Of a DNA stretch of 64,000 nucleotides, positions 26,546 to 35,873 are shown in pieces. The stretch spans positions 1 through 64,000 of the forward strand of contig CADBHQ010000007.1 in NCBI GenBank assembly GCA_902794535.1. The letters run 5' to 3'. Both the position numbers and the translations under genes were made by a program. Each line of letters opens with the position of its first letter. Position 1 is the stretch's first letter. This DNA comes from Fibrobacter succinogenes. Its GTDB lineage: Bacteria; Fibrobacterota; Fibrobacteria; Fibrobacterales; Fibrobacteraceae. Under the pieces are notes generated by a model. It ran no database searches and had not been told where the DNA came from. It worked only from the letters and a program-made list of their open reading frames with translations.

Positions 26546-27384
26546 TCAAGCATATTGCCATTTTTTTCGTTCTACTTTTTTGCATTCCGCTTGTTTCTTA
26601 CGGAGTGGAACTTCGTTACGCCTCTTGGAACATCCGTTGGGAAGACCCCAAGGATATCGAAAACGGCAATGCATGGGAAAAACGAAAAGAGCCCATTGCC
26701 AACGTCATCAAATTCTACGATTTTGACATTGTCGGTCTTCAGGAAGGGAGCCCTTACCGCCTAAAACAATTGATGGAGCTGCTCCCCGAATACGACATCA
26801 TTGTTTCCGACACAATGGAATACAACCCCATTGTAATAAAGAAGGGATTGTTCACCGTCGCCGACCACGGACGTTTCTACCTGTCGAAAACACCCGAGAA
26901 AAAAAGCAAGAGCTGGGATTCCAAGCATGCCCGCTACTGCACCTGGGCGAAACTTAAATTCAATCAGGATTCCCTTTACATTTTCAACGTTCACTTCGAC
27001 TATCATGGCAAGGACGCACAGGCCGAAAGCGCAAAGCTGATGAACCGGAAAATCTACTCCATGGCCGGAAACGCACCATTCATCTTTGCGGGAGACATGA
27101 ATTTTACTTCGAGCTCCAAATCGTACAAAAACCTGGAAACCCCGGTTATGGTCGACGCTCAAAAAATCGCCGAATTCACAAGCACGCCCAACGGCAGTTA
27201 CAACCACTTCGACCCATCGCGTTTCGGTATTTGGCAACTCGACCACATATTCGTCGCCCCTGGCACAAAAGTCAAACGTTTCGGAATACTGAACGAAACC
27301 TATTACGACGGAGAAAAGTTCCGCTATCCCTCCGATCATTCCCCCGTCACAATCCGCTTTGAACTAAGCGGGGAAAATTATTAG
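26542..27384 (+). CDS. Exported endonuclease/exonuclease/phosphatase family protein
   Basis: This 280-residue protein begins with a signal peptide (hydrophobic 4-20, cleavage near SYG|VE). The rest is an EEP fold with all catalytic landmarks: WNIRWE, DIVGLQEG, NVHFDYHG, FAGDMNF, QLDHIFV and SDHSPV. EEP enzymes cut phosphodiester or phosphomonoester bonds in nucleic acids, phosphoinositides or sphingomyelin. Export and placement in a glycan operon rich in phospho-group enzymes suggest a periplasmic or surface phosphodiesterase acting on the polymer or its lipid; a simple secreted nuclease is the alternative. Its ATG overlaps the GT8 stop. Confidence 0.85.
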   Translation: MIKHIAIFFVLLFCIPLVSYGVELRYASWNIRWEDPKDIENGNAWEKRKEPIANVIKFYDFDIVGLQEGSPYRLKQLMELLPEYDIIVSDTMEYNPIVIKKGLFTVADHGRFYLSKTPEKKSKSWDSKHARYCTWAKLKFNQDSLYIFNVHFDYHGKDAQAESAKLMNRKIYSMAGNAPFIFAGDMNFTSSSKSYKNLETPVMVDAQKIAEFTSTPNGSYNHFDPSRFGIWQLDHIFVAPGTKVKRFGILNETYYDGEKFRYPSDHSPVTIRFELSGENY

Positions 27385-27390
27385 TATATT
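27385..27390 (+). promoter_or_regulatory. TATATT box six bases before the polymerase start
   Basis: TATATTTG, a good match to the FCB-group -7 box TAnnTTTG, lies six bases before the ATG at 27397. It would give a leaderless mRNA. No clear -33 element is seen, and the gene follows its neighbour closely, so it may be chance. Confidence 0.3.
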
Positions 27391-27396
27391 TGGAAA

Positions 27397-28734
27397 ATGA
27401 GCGTCGCAGTCCTGCTATTCTTTTTTGGATTACTCTTTACGATAATCTACTCCGATTCAGAAAAGCGATTTCTTACGCTCATTATTGGGACGATTATTTT
27501 CCCAAACGTAGCACTATTTACGACCAATCCCTCCATATCGCCGCAACACATCATACTGTACGTTTATTTCATCGTTGAGTTCTTTAAGGATCGCGAAAAT
27601 TTCAACAGAAGCATCTTCTTCAACATCCTGACCATTCCCATTTTACTCAACATCATCAGCTACTTTTTTACGGCCCTTTACAACTCGGGAATCGCCTCCA
27701 AGGACATGTATTACGGCATTCGCGATGCCATAGACTGCCTAGGATATATTTACGCGGCCTATCTGTACGCTCGCCATGTCGGGATAAACAATTTTGCAAT
27801 CAAGCTCATCCCCTTCGTCTATATCATGTGCTTCTGCGGCATTGCAGAAGTCTTGCTCAGCGACAACATCCCTTACAGGATGGTATGCGCAGCCTTCCCG
27901 CACTACAACGGTTCCTTCGACTTGAATTCTAAAGTCAGCCTTATTGAAAGCTGGCGTCTGCGAACATTCTTCACCACAAAGCATCCCACGGCCTTTGGAA
28001 TGCTTTTAATGTCGCTATTCCTTTTTTACCTGCCCTATTTGAAGAAAGACGCTTTGGATCGTAAGAGAATTCTGTTCGCACTGATACTTCTATCCGCGAA
28101 CCTTGTTCTCTGCGGATCAAGAACGGCACTTGTATGCGCCTTATTGGGCGTAGCGCTTTTAATTTTCGACAGAGTGGGACCATTCATTAAATTTCTCATT
28201 GCAGGAATCGTCGTCTTCTCCTTTTCCGCATTGTTCTCCTTCATGCTGGATAATTTCCAGACCAGTCACGCGGGCAAAGGATCTTCTCTCGATTTCAGAG
28301 AAAGGCAGCTTCTGTTCACGATGGTTTCCATCAGCAACTCCCCCATTTTAGGAAACGGGAACAAGTTTACATCCCATGTGATTTTTGCAGAAGACACCCG
28401 AGCACAAGACAATTACGGCGATGATTTGGGAGGGCTTGAATCCGTTGTTTTCTCCCTGCTTATAGACCGCGGTTTCTTCGGGCTTTTCTCCTATTACCTT
28501 CTCTTGCTTTGGATGTTCATCGTCCTATTCAGGCATAGAAAGTCGCCCCTTATTTCCGGGGGATTCGCGTTGGTTGCCGCAGGCACGGTATTCGTCACCT
28601 TGTCAGGAACCATCGGAAACTGCTCTCAATTTCTATTCTTGTTGGCCGGTTGCCAACTCGGACAAATCGAAAAAGAAAAAATCGATGAATTAGAGGCCGA
28701 AGAAAATCCTAGCCTCGACGACGCCAAAGAATGA
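27397..28734 (+). CDS. O-antigen polymerase/ligase-like membrane protein (Wzy type)
   Basis: This 445-residue protein has 10-12 hydrophobic helices and one large loop after mid-protein. The segment LRTFFTTKHPTAFGMLLMS followed by NLVLCGSRTALVCALLGV is typical of the O-antigen polymerase/ligase (Wzy_C) family. It would polymerise or ligate repeat units on the periplasmic face after the flippase moves them. It is the last plus-strand gene of the locus and overlaps the convergent GT2 gene by 26 bases. Polymerase is favoured over ligase because of the Wzx gene in the same operon, but sequence alone cannot decide. Confidence 0.82.
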   Translation: MSVAVLLFFFGLLFTIIYSDSEKRFLTLIIGTIIFPNVALFTTNPSISPQHIILYVYFIVEFFKDRENFNRSIFFNILTIPILLNIISYFFTALYNSGIASKDMYYGIRDAIDCLGYIYAAYLYARHVGINNFAIKLIPFVYIMCFCGIAEVLLSDNIPYRMVCAAFPHYNGSFDLNSKVSLIESWRLRTFFTTKHPTAFGMLLMSLFLFYLPYLKKDALDRKRILFALILLSANLVLCGSRTALVCALLGVALLIFDRVGPFIKFLIAGIVVFSFSALFSFMLDNFQTSHAGKGSSLDFRERQLLFTMVSISNSPILGNGNKFTSHVIFAEDTRAQDNYGDDLGGLESVVFSLLIDRGFFGLFSYYLLLLWMFIVLFRHRKSPLISGGFALVAAGTVFVTLSGTIGNCSQFLFLLAGCQLGQIEKEKIDELEAEENPSLDDAKE

Positions 28735-29746
28735 TGGCAAGCAAAAGATAAAGCCTTCGATAGGCTAAAATTCCAAAGACTTTCTCTGTCCCCACCAAAC
28801 GCATCGAAGGAACTTTCGCAACGAACGGCTTATAGAACGGGTCATTCAGCAAAATCTTAAGGTTCCTGTATTTTGCCCAGAACGACAAGGAGCCAGAAAA
28901 AAGCTGTCCGGCTTGTTTCTTCGCATAATAAAGGAATCGCGACTGGTAAGCATTTGTCAGCTGGTCCGCCCCATTCGTCTCAATAAAGTGAAGAACTTCT
29001 TTCGAAATAGCCCTGTACACATCTATTGGAGACATTTCATGCGCATGGCACAGCGATGTCGACAGTACACGGTAACGGCAAATCGGCTCCTGCACATAGC
29101 AAACTCTGCTAGAGCACTGCAAGGCGCGCAATACGAAAATGCCGTCTTCAAATAAACTTATAGACAGCGGAAAACTAATTCCGTGGTCCACAAGCAACTG
29201 GCGGCGGAACAGTTTCGCCCACGGGGTAGCCAAAAGATATCCGCTGCGTTCTGAATAGTACGGCGAAAAGCCCCTATACAGCACGGTCTGCTGAATTCGA
29301 ACAATCGTTTCACGATCAGATGTAGCAAAAGGTTCATTGAAAAAGATGTATCGGCGATCTTTTTCCGGACCGTCGTTTCCCTGAAATGAAAAATGGTCTC
29401 CAAAAACAACGTCCGCATTTTCGCTAGAGATCTTTTGGATTAAAACCTCAAGCGCGTTCGCAAGGAGCAAATCGTCTGAATCCGCAAACAGCACATACTC
29501 GCCACTGGCAGCGGCAAGGCCGTCGTTGCGAGCCGCCGACACGCCGCCGTTCACTTTGTGAATCACCTTGATGCGGGCGTCTTTCGCAGCGTATTCATCG
29601 AGAATTGCAGGAGAATCATCCGAGCTTCCGTCATCGACGGCGACAACTTCCCAGTCCGAAAAGGTTTGCGCAATTACGCTGTCCAGGCATTCGTGCAAAT
29701 ACTTCGCCGAATTATAAACAGGAATAACGACGCTTACCACAGGCAT
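28709..29746 (-). CDS. GT2 family glycosyltransferase
   Basis: This 345-residue protein has the family 2 motifs VSVVIPVYNSAKYLHECLDS, VAVDDGSSDDS, NGGVSAARNDGL and LFADSDDLLL (metal site), and a hydrophobic C-terminus (VFGILAYRRLYLLLAIIL) that probably associates with the membrane. It ends the minus-strand arm and overlaps the polymerase gene tail to tail, so transcripts of the two arms are antisense at their ends. Confidence 0.9.
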   Translation of the reverse strand: MPVVSVVIPVYNSAKYLHECLDSVIAQTFSDWEVVAVDDGSSDDSPAILDEYAAKDARIKVIHKVNGGVSAARNDGLAAASGEYVLFADSDDLLLANALEVLIQKISSENADVVFGDHFSFQGNDGPEKDRRYIFFNEPFATSDRETIVRIQQTVLYRGFSPYYSERSGYLLATPWAKLFRRQLLVDHGISFPLSISLFEDGIFVLRALQCSSRVCYVQEPICRYRVLSTSLCHAHEMSPIDVYRAISKEVLHFIETNGADQLTNAYQSRFLYYAKKQAGQLFSGSLSFWAKYRNLKILLNDPFYKPFVAKVPSMRLVGTEKVFGILAYRRLYLLLAIILWRRRG

Positions 29747-29754
29747 AAATCAAC

Positions 29755-30591
29755 CTAGCTGTTTTCGGCACCGTTGACTGTTTCAAGCCCATGATGGTTG
29801 CGGTCATCCATTTTCGGAGGCGTCATGTAGTCACCATAAAGTTGCCTACAGACAAAGTCATAATCCACGGGACCACAGATTTTCGTATCCTCGAACGGAT
29901 ACATGCGACCATCGCCGTAATAATCCTTATGGAACATTTCGCGGAACTTGTAAGCGCCCATTGCGTTTACCAGGTAATTCGACCTTTCGTAAGGAGTTGA
30001 CGTCAACGCGCGTTCAAGAGCGAACAGGCACTTTTTGGTATCGAGGTACTTCTGGATTGGCGTATGGAGGCCTATCCACACCAGGATTTTTTCGTGCAAG
30101 GGACGCCCCTTTTTATGCACATCTACCAACGTATCGAAGCATGAAAAACGGAAAAGCGCACGCAACACGAGCACCTGGAAAACTTTCAACTTACGGAGCA
30201 AGGCATTATTCGGCATTGCATCCAGTGGGAAAAGATCAATCCACGCATAGGTTTCTTCGGCCTTCAGCTTGTCATGACGCACGACCTTGAACGTCGTATC
30301 TTCTATATGACCAAAATAGCGGATGCAATCTTCAGAATTTTTATACGAGCGGAACTTGATATTGCCCGATTCAGGCAAGCCTTCGAGAATCTTGCAAAGG
30401 CGATCGTAATCCGGACGCGGGATACCGACGTCGATATCGTCATCCCAAGGAATAAAACCCTTATGGCGAACGGCGCCTAAAAGGGTTCCACCCAAGGCGA
30501 AATATCTAATATTGTTTTCTTCACAAACTCGCTGAAAAAACTTCAGCAAGTCAAGTTCTTTCAGTTGCAACTTGCGCAGGGATTCATCCAT
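29755..30591 (-). CDS. LicD family phosphotransferase (tandem copy 1)
   Basis: This 278-residue protein has [20 protein letters not shown] with WDDDID at 49-54 and AWIDLFPLDAMPNN. It is a clear paralogue of the next gene upstream; both share the LicD core and similar ends (QLYGDYM...). LicD proteins transfer phospho-groups from CDP donors to glycans. The ATG at 30589-30591 directly follows a GTG that overlaps the upstream stop (TAGTGATG), so translation is coupled whichever start is used. Confidence 0.88.
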   Translation of the reverse strand: MDESLRKLQLKELDLLKFFQRVCEENNIRYFALGGTLLGAVRHKGFIPWDDDIDVGIPRPDYDRLCKILEGLPESGNIKFRSYKNSEDCIRYFGHIEDTTFKVVRHDKLKAEETYAWIDLFPLDAMPNNALLRKLKVFQVLVLRALFRFSCFDTLVDVHKKGRPLHEKILVWIGLHTPIQKYLDTKKCLFALERALTSTPYERSNYLVNAMGAYKFREMFHKDYYGDGRMYPFEDTKICGPVDYDFVCRQLYGDYMTPPKMDDRNHHGLETVNGAENS

Positions 30592-30593
30592 CA

Positions 30594-31442
30594 CTACGCC
30601 TGCTGCTCCACAAGTTGGGCGTCATGGACGTTCTTGTCGCAATCTTCCGGTTCCTTCATGTAGTCACCGTACATTTGCGTCAGAACCTTGTCGGCATCTT
30701 CGGGGCCCATCAGTTGCATGTCTTCAAACTGATAAAGCTTGCCCTTGCCGTAATAGGACTTCGGGAACATTTCCTTGAACTTGTACTGACCCATAAAGTT
30801 CACGATCCAGTTCGTGTCCTGCACCTTATAGCGGCGAAGCACTAAATCAAGCTTGATCAACCACTTCTTGTAGTTCTTATGGCCGTTAACGCCCAAGTCC
30901 TTAACAAGCGCAATCACGATTCGTTCGGACAGCGGTCGATTCGGGCGATTCAGGTTGACCTTATCAAAGCAGGCTACATGGTAACGCAAGCGGAGCCACA
31001 ACAGTTCCAGCATGTGAATCTTGCGTACAAACCAATTGTTCGGCATGCCATCGAGGGGGAAAATATCAACCCAGAGATTTTCTGTTCTAGAGACCAGACT
31101 TCCGTTACGGTTCATCTCGTAGCGGGTGTCCACAATTCTCGAGAAATAATAATGGTGGTCGGACTTATCGCGGTACGAGCGCAATTCCAAATGCTTCGGA
31201 AGAATCTTCGGCACAAGTCTCAAGAAACGTTCGTAATCTTCACGGACGATGCCAATGTCGATATCGTCATCCCAAGGAATGAATCCCTTATGCCGGACAG
31301 CACCCAGCAAGGTTCCGCCCAACAAATAGTACGGAATCGAATTCGCCTCAAGAACCGGCTTTATTTCCTTAAAGATTTTCAAAATAGGCACCTGCGCCCT
31401 AGATAGCGGCACAGGACGTCCTGTTTTTGAATCGAACCCCAT
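30594..31442 (-). CDS. LicD family phosphotransferase (tandem copy 2)
   Basis: This 282-residue paralogue has [20 protein letters not shown] with WDDDID at 57-62, [15 protein letters not shown], and a C-terminal [16 protein letters not shown] segment that matches the next gene. The pair looks like a gene duplication that then diverged, which may reflect different donors or acceptors. It starts 6 bases after the UDP-glucose dehydrogenase stop. The expected donor is a CDP-activated alditol or choline-like compound; CDP-glycerol from TagD is one option. Confidence 0.88.
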   Translation of the reverse strand: MGFDSKTGRPVPLSRAQVPILKIFKEIKPVLEANSIPYYLLGGTLLGAVRHKGFIPWDDDIDIGIVREDYERFLRLVPKILPKHLELRSYRDKSDHHYYFSRIVDTRYEMNRNGSLVSRTENLWVDIFPLDGMPNNWFVRKIHMLELLWLRLRYHVACFDKVNLNRPNRPLSERIVIALVKDLGVNGHKNYKKWLIKLDLVLRRYKVQDTNWIVNFMGQYKFKEMFPKSYYGKGKLYQFEDMQLMGPEDADKVLTQMYGDYMKEPEDCDKNVHDAQLVEQQA

Positions 31443-31448
31443 TTTACT

Positions 31449-32819
31449 TTACTCCGCTTTCCCCTTACCAATACTTGAAACTTCGAAACCGATCTTCTTC
31501 AGAGCTTCTGCATCCAGGATGTTGCGGCCGTCAAATACGAAGGCAGGCTTGGCCATACCCTTGTAAATGCGGTTCCAATCCAGTTCAGCAAAGCACTTCC
31601 ATTCCGTGCAGACCACCACAGCGTGTGCGCCTTCGGCGGCCTTGTACGGGTCTTCCTCGAACTGCACCTGGTCAAGCACGTCCTTCAAATCGCGCTTGGC
31701 ATCAGGAATAGCCTTCGGATCGGTAACGACCGGCAGTGCATGTTCAGCAAGCAGGTCACGCACAACAAGATTTGCAGGGCTTTCGCGAGTGTCGCCGGTA
31801 TTTGCCTTGAAGGCGAAACCGAACACGGCAATCTTCTTGCTTGCAATCGTGTTGAACATGGTCTCGAGCATGCGGTCCACCACGCGGTGGGTCTGCCATT
31901 CATTGATTTTCACCACCGATTCCCAGTAAGCGGCCACTTCAGGGAGACCGTAGTAGCCACACAGGTACACGAGGTTCAAAATATCTTTCTTGAAGCAAGA
32001 ACCGCCAAAGCCGATAGAGGCCTTGAGGAACTTGGGACCGATACGGCGGTCCTTACCCATCACGAAAGCCACTTCATCGACATCGGCACCCGTCTTTTCG
32101 CAAAGGGCGCTAATCGAGTTGATGGAGCTAATGCGCTGCGCCAAGAAGGCGTTTGCAGTCAGCTTCGTGAGTTCGGAACTCCAAAGATTCGTCGTGAGAA
32201 TACGTTCGCGCGGCACCCAGTGGGCATATACATCCACCAGTTTCTGGCAGGCAGCAAGGCCCGATTCCGTCTGGTGGCTACCAATCAGCACGCGGTCCGG
32301 TTCAAAAAGGTCGTTAATTGCGGTACCTTCGGCCAAGAATTCCGGGTTAGAAAGCACTTCAAAGTGCAAGCCCTTGTCGTTAGAGTTCAAGATTCGTTCC
32401 ATGGCGGCAGCGGTACGCACCGGGAGCGTAGACTTTTCCACAATAATCTTGCCTTCGTCGGCGATTTCCAAGATATTGCGGGCGGTCTTTTCCCAATACT
32501 GCAGGTCTGAAGCCTTGCCAGCACCGTGGCCAAACGTCTTGGTCGGGGTATTCACAGAAACAAAGATAATGTCCGCTTCCTTGATAGCAGCCGGAATGTC
32601 GGTGCTAAAGAAGAGGTTCCGGCCGCGGGCGCGCTTCACCACGTCATCGAGGCCGGGTTCAAAAATCGGGAGGTTGTCGCTATTCCAAGCGTCAATACGG
32701 GCCTGGTTGATATCAACCACAGTCACTTTCACATCGGGGCACTTGTCGGCAATAACAGTCATAGTGGGGCCACCGACATAGCCCGCGCCAATGCAAAGAA
32801 TCTTGGTATTGTAACTCAT
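31449..32819 (-). CDS. ugd: UDP-glucose 6-dehydrogenase, eukaryote-like type
   Basis: This 456-residue enzyme oxidises UDP-glucose to UDP-glucuronate with two NAD+. It shows the NAD loop [25 protein letters not shown], and the catalytic cysteine C275 in [12 protein letters not shown]. Its length and segments such as [14 protein letters not shown] and [15 protein letters not shown] match the animal/plant-type branch rather than the shorter common bacterial Ugd. It heads the minus-strand arm and implies that the glycan contains glucuronate or a sugar made from it. TAAATTTG, an FCB-like -10 box, lies 8 bases before the start and no Shine-Dalgarno site is seen. Confidence 0.93.
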   Translation of the reverse strand: MSYNTKILCIGAGYVGGPTMTVIADKCPDVKVTVVDINQARIDAWNSDNLPIFEPGLDDVVKRARGRNLFFSTDIPAAIKEADIIFVSVNTPTKTFGHGAGKASDLQYWEKTARNILEIADEGKIIVEKSTLPVRTAAAMERILNSNDKGLHFEVLSNPEFLAEGTAINDLFEPDRVLIGSHQTESGLAACQKLVDVYAHWVPRERILTTNLWSSELTKLTANAFLAQRISSINSISALCEKTGADVDEVAFVMGKDRRIGPKFLKASIGFGGSCFKKDILNLVYLCGYYGLPEVAAYWESVVKINEWQTHRVVDRMLETMFNTIASKKIAVFGFAFKANTGDTRESPANLVVRDLLAEHALPVVTDPKAIPDAKRDLKDVLDQVQFEEDPYKAAEGAHAVVVCTEWKCFAELDWNRIYKGMAKPAFVFDGRNILDAEALKKIGFEVSSIGKGKAE

Positions 32820-32969
32820 AATGTGCCCAAATTTAGCAAAATACCGAATTTCTGACCTAGATTATAACTAAAGAAAACCCCGATGAGCACGTTCGTAAGG
32901 TTTATATTAGAACTTTCCGTTCACTATATGTTCGCAGTGGAAAGCCATGTAAAATTGAGTTAAAGAAAC

Positions 32970-35744
32970 TCACTTGAAAACGGCGGTCAGGGCATCCACT
33001 TCCCCCGGGGACACATAACGCGCCTGCTCCATTACGCCATCACTCCAACCCGCCCAAACACCACCATTTGTCGGCACAGCCTCAAGCATCACGGGGAGTC
33101 CCTCAAAGAAATTGACCGTCAGCGGATACGAATCTATTTTCAGACCATGAACGTTTATTATACCCGGTCCGCTTACCGAAAGTGACAACGCAATCGGGCC
33201 ACCCAATTCAAAATATTCGCGCAGTTCATCGTACACAACGCCCGGGCGCTCCTGTGCAAAATCCTTAATTTCCTCAAGTTGTCGATTCATTTTCGAAGCA
33301 CTCAACTTCCACCGTTTTTGATCGCGCGGAATTTCCGATTCAATTTCATTCATCATACGTTCAATGCGGGCAAGCACACGTTCACTCGAGAAATTCATTT
33401 GCAACAGCACCGCCATACGATTCACAAAAGCCGCACGGAATCCCGAATTTTCAAGCAAGCGCCTAAAAAGCAGCGTGTATTCAGGGCCGTTCGGCCAAGA
33501 TTCCCCATCTTCTGCCGCGGCAAATTCAAAGATATTATTCGTGTATTCGCTATAACCATTCCCCATTCCGAAATCCATGTCGTACAGGAACCATTTCCAC
33601 GGCGTTTTCGGATTGTTGCTGCGCCACTTTTTCAGGTTGTTACCCGGCCAGTCGCGGTTATTCGCATACATTTCAGTCTGCATATAATTGATAAAGTTGT
33701 CAACATCAATTTGCGAAGCCACATAAGCATAATTCTCTTCGCTTTCAAGACTGTTCGATTCTAGCCAATCCATCAGCGCCACGTAATCGACAGCGGATCC
33801 TGCCGACACGGAATTATCCGCCTTAAGCAAATCGATATCGTCGGGATTCAACCCATAATGTGTTTCAAAGTAGTACTCAGTAGAACGCTCGCGAATGCTA
33901 TGGATACCATAATATTCACCGTTGTAATACACCACCGCAAATCGCCCGCGTTGGTAATCCACACCTAAGCCTTCGCTAATCGAACTTGCCAAGCGATCGC
34001 GAATGTAGTCATTGCCGAAATTGCTTCCGTTATTGCGCAGAATAAAGACCTTGAATTTGTTCAGCTCCGGAAATTCCGGGAACAGGCTGTAGCGCAAACG
34101 CTTGTCTCCATACTTTTCGCGGAAGGTAATCGCGACCGATTTCTTGTCATTCTGGCGGCTGTAATTTCCAAAAATCTTGAGGCCCGCGTGCTTCACGAAA
34201 GCAGGCGCATTCACGCCAGGCTCCATGAATTCTACCGTCACGGGGATTTCTTTATCGAGCCAGTAATTCGCGCCGTAATGCGGAGCCTTGCTCTGCGCGA
34301 AATTTCCTTCCATGTATATGCCCGAATCAGGGTCAAAAAGCGAATTCGGATCCGTCGTCAAGAACACCACCGGCAAGGAATGCTTTTCGCCTAAGACATA
34401 GGTGCGCACCATTTCTTCACCCGGGAGTTTTCCCGCTTCAAATGCGGCACAGCGAATCGTCATCGAAGAATCCACCGCAAGCGAAACCGCCACCGGAGAA
34501 TCCGCCGTAGGCGCAAGGCCACCCTTTTCGCAACGCACATTCGCGCCCTCAGGCAAAGCAATCGCAAACGGCATATCGTAAAAACCAGACGGCGGAATTT
34601 CGGCCAAAGTATCGAGCGAGGGCGAACGCGACTGCACCACCGGCTGCGTCACAAGGCCATAGGGCGAAGCGTCACCAAAGCCAAAGCCCATCGTACCGTC
34701 GGCAAGCGTGCCGAAACTCCAAGTTTTTCCTACAGGCATTTCAGGGTATGCAATGGAATCTACAATCGCCGTATCAGCATTCACCAAATACAAGCGCCCA
34801 CCCGCCTCAGAAATCTTGAAACCCGCATGCGGTTCATGCCCACGGTTGCGAGCGATATAGCTAAAAACTTTAACTGCCACCTCTTGCGATTCATTCGCCT
34901 CGGGGCTCATGCGCGTGCCGTAAATATTCTTGAGGTCCGGGAAAGTCGTCCCAGTCGGGAGAGCCGCGCGGTAAACCGTCGAAGAATCGCCCGTACCCGT
35001 AAACACGATTTCGTAACCTTTCCAGTCATCAATATCGGGCTGCGTGAGTCTGAAAGACACCTTGCGATCCTTGGTAATGTAAGCCTGCATCAAGATTTCA
35101 TTCGCCGCCGAGATATCGAGTACATCTTCTTTATCAGAACTTCCTGTACCCACGAACACCGCAATCGAAGACCAGCCCAAATCTTCATTCTCGCCAAGCC
35201 TCATCACAGAACCAAAACGTCTTACGGCATCTTCCTTAAAGCAGTTCTTTTTTTGATCGGGCAAAGGTTCTGCATAGCTTTCCCCAGGCGGATCATTCTG
35301 CGAATCGGTCCATGTCCAGCAACCGGGGCCAATCATATTCAGCGAATCATGCGGCAGCTGATAGTCAGGATAGTTCTTGCCCGACATAAACACCAGCAAG
35401 AATTCATTCGGGCCAATTTTTGCATTGCCAAATTTCCACTTGAATGGTTCCGCCTGCGAATCCGTCAAATACAACCCCGACAAATCTACCGTATCGGCCG
35501 AGGTATTAAAAAGTTCCACCCAGCCCGCATCGCCACCTTCATGATCTTCGTAGACAATGTTAATCGGGTCGACTTCAGTAAACATGACCGAACCACCCAC
35601 AAACGGAAGTTTCGTGCCAGAGTCGATTACGCTATCAGCAGGTGTTTCTTGTTCGGAATCTTTTGAGGAACTGGAATCATTATCGGAACACGCTGCAAAA
35701 CACAGCGCAAGCAACGCAATCCATACGGCAAAAAAGCCCCTCAT
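32970..35744 (-). CDS. Large CotH lipoprotein with lamin-tail domain
   Basis: This ~924-residue protein starts with a lipoprotein signal (FFAVWIALLALCFAA|C) and a Ser/Asp-rich linker. A lamin-tail domain follows (EVDPINIVYEDHEGGDAGWVELFN...), then a beta domain like the C-terminal part of beta-hexosaminidases (about 370-460), a CotH kinase-like domain (about 480-800: NYSRQNDKKS, YYNGEYYGIHSIRER, FLYDMDFGMG) and a small beta repeat (GGVWAGWSDG). The same architecture is common in FCB and Planctomycete surface proteins; function unknown. An ATG at 35765 lies 7 bases after a TATATT box and would add 7 residues in a leaderless mRNA. It is a separate transcription unit downstream of eamA. Confidence 0.85.
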   Translation of the reverse strand: MRGFFAVWIALLALCFAACSDNDSSSSKDSEQETPADSVIDSGTKLPFVGGSVMFTEVDPINIVYEDHEGGDAGWVELFNTSADTVDLSGLYLTDSQAEPFKWKFGNAKIGPNEFLLVFMSGKNYPDYQLPHDSLNMIGPGCWTWTDSQNDPPGESYAEPLPDQKKNCFKEDAVRRFGSVMRLGENEDLGWSSIAVFVGTGSSDKEDVLDISAANEILMQAYITKDRKVSFRLTQPDIDDWKGYEIVFTGTGDSSTVYRAALPTGTTFPDLKNIYGTRMSPEANESQEVAVKVFSYIARNRGHEPHAGFKISEAGGRLYLVNADTAIVDSIAYPEMPVGKTWSFGTLADGTMGFGFGDASPYGLVTQPVVQSRSPSLDTLAEIPPSGFYDMPFAIALPEGANVRCEKGGLAPTADSPVAVSLAVDSSMTIRCAAFEAGKLPGEEMVRTYVLGEKHSLPVVFLTTDPNSLFDPDSGIYMEGNFAQSKAPHYGANYWLDKEIPVTVEFMEPGVNAPAFVKHAGLKIFGNYSRQNDKKSVAITFREKYGDKRLRYSLFPEFPELNKFKVFILRNNGSNFGNDYIRDRLASSISEGLGVDYQRGRFAVVYYNGEYYGIHSIRERSTEYYFETHYGLNPDDIDLLKADNSVSAGSAVDYVALMDWLESNSLESEENYAYVASQIDVDNFINYMQTEMYANNRDWPGNNLKKWRSNNPKTPWKWFLYDMDFGMGNGYSEYTNNIFEFAAAEDGESWPNGPEYTLLFRRLLENSGFRAAFVNRMAVLLQMNFSSERVLARIERMMNEIESEIPRDQKRWKLSASKMNRQLEEIKDFAQERPGVVYDELREYFELGGPIALSLSVSGPGIINVHGLKIDSYPLTVNFFEGLPVMLEAVPTNGGVWAGWSDGVMEQARYVSPGEVDALTAVFK

Positions 35745-35800
35745 TGTACAAACATCCCTACACATCAGGGATAATATATATTAATTCTTCAGAAATAGAG

Positions 35801-35873
35801 AAGAGTTGATAGAGCTTAGTTGGTAGAACTTAAAATAAAAATCTAATCACTAAGTTCTAAGCTCTAAACTCTA
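35801..35873. repeat. Imperfect intergenic inverted repeat
   Basis: The left arm (35801-35832) contains AGAGTT, TAGAGCTTAG and AGAACTTA; the right arm (35851-35873) contains TAAGTTCTAAGCTCTA and AACTCT, its near reverse complement. The right arm runs into the stop codon of the EamA gene. It may be a terminator for that operon or a dispersed MITE-like element; it cannot be told apart from one copy. Confidence 0.4.

Noticed and set aside
27385-27390. Firm internal promoter before the polymerase gene
   Set aside because: The box fits but there is no -33 element and the gene is 12 bases from its operon neighbour; kept only as a low-confidence site.
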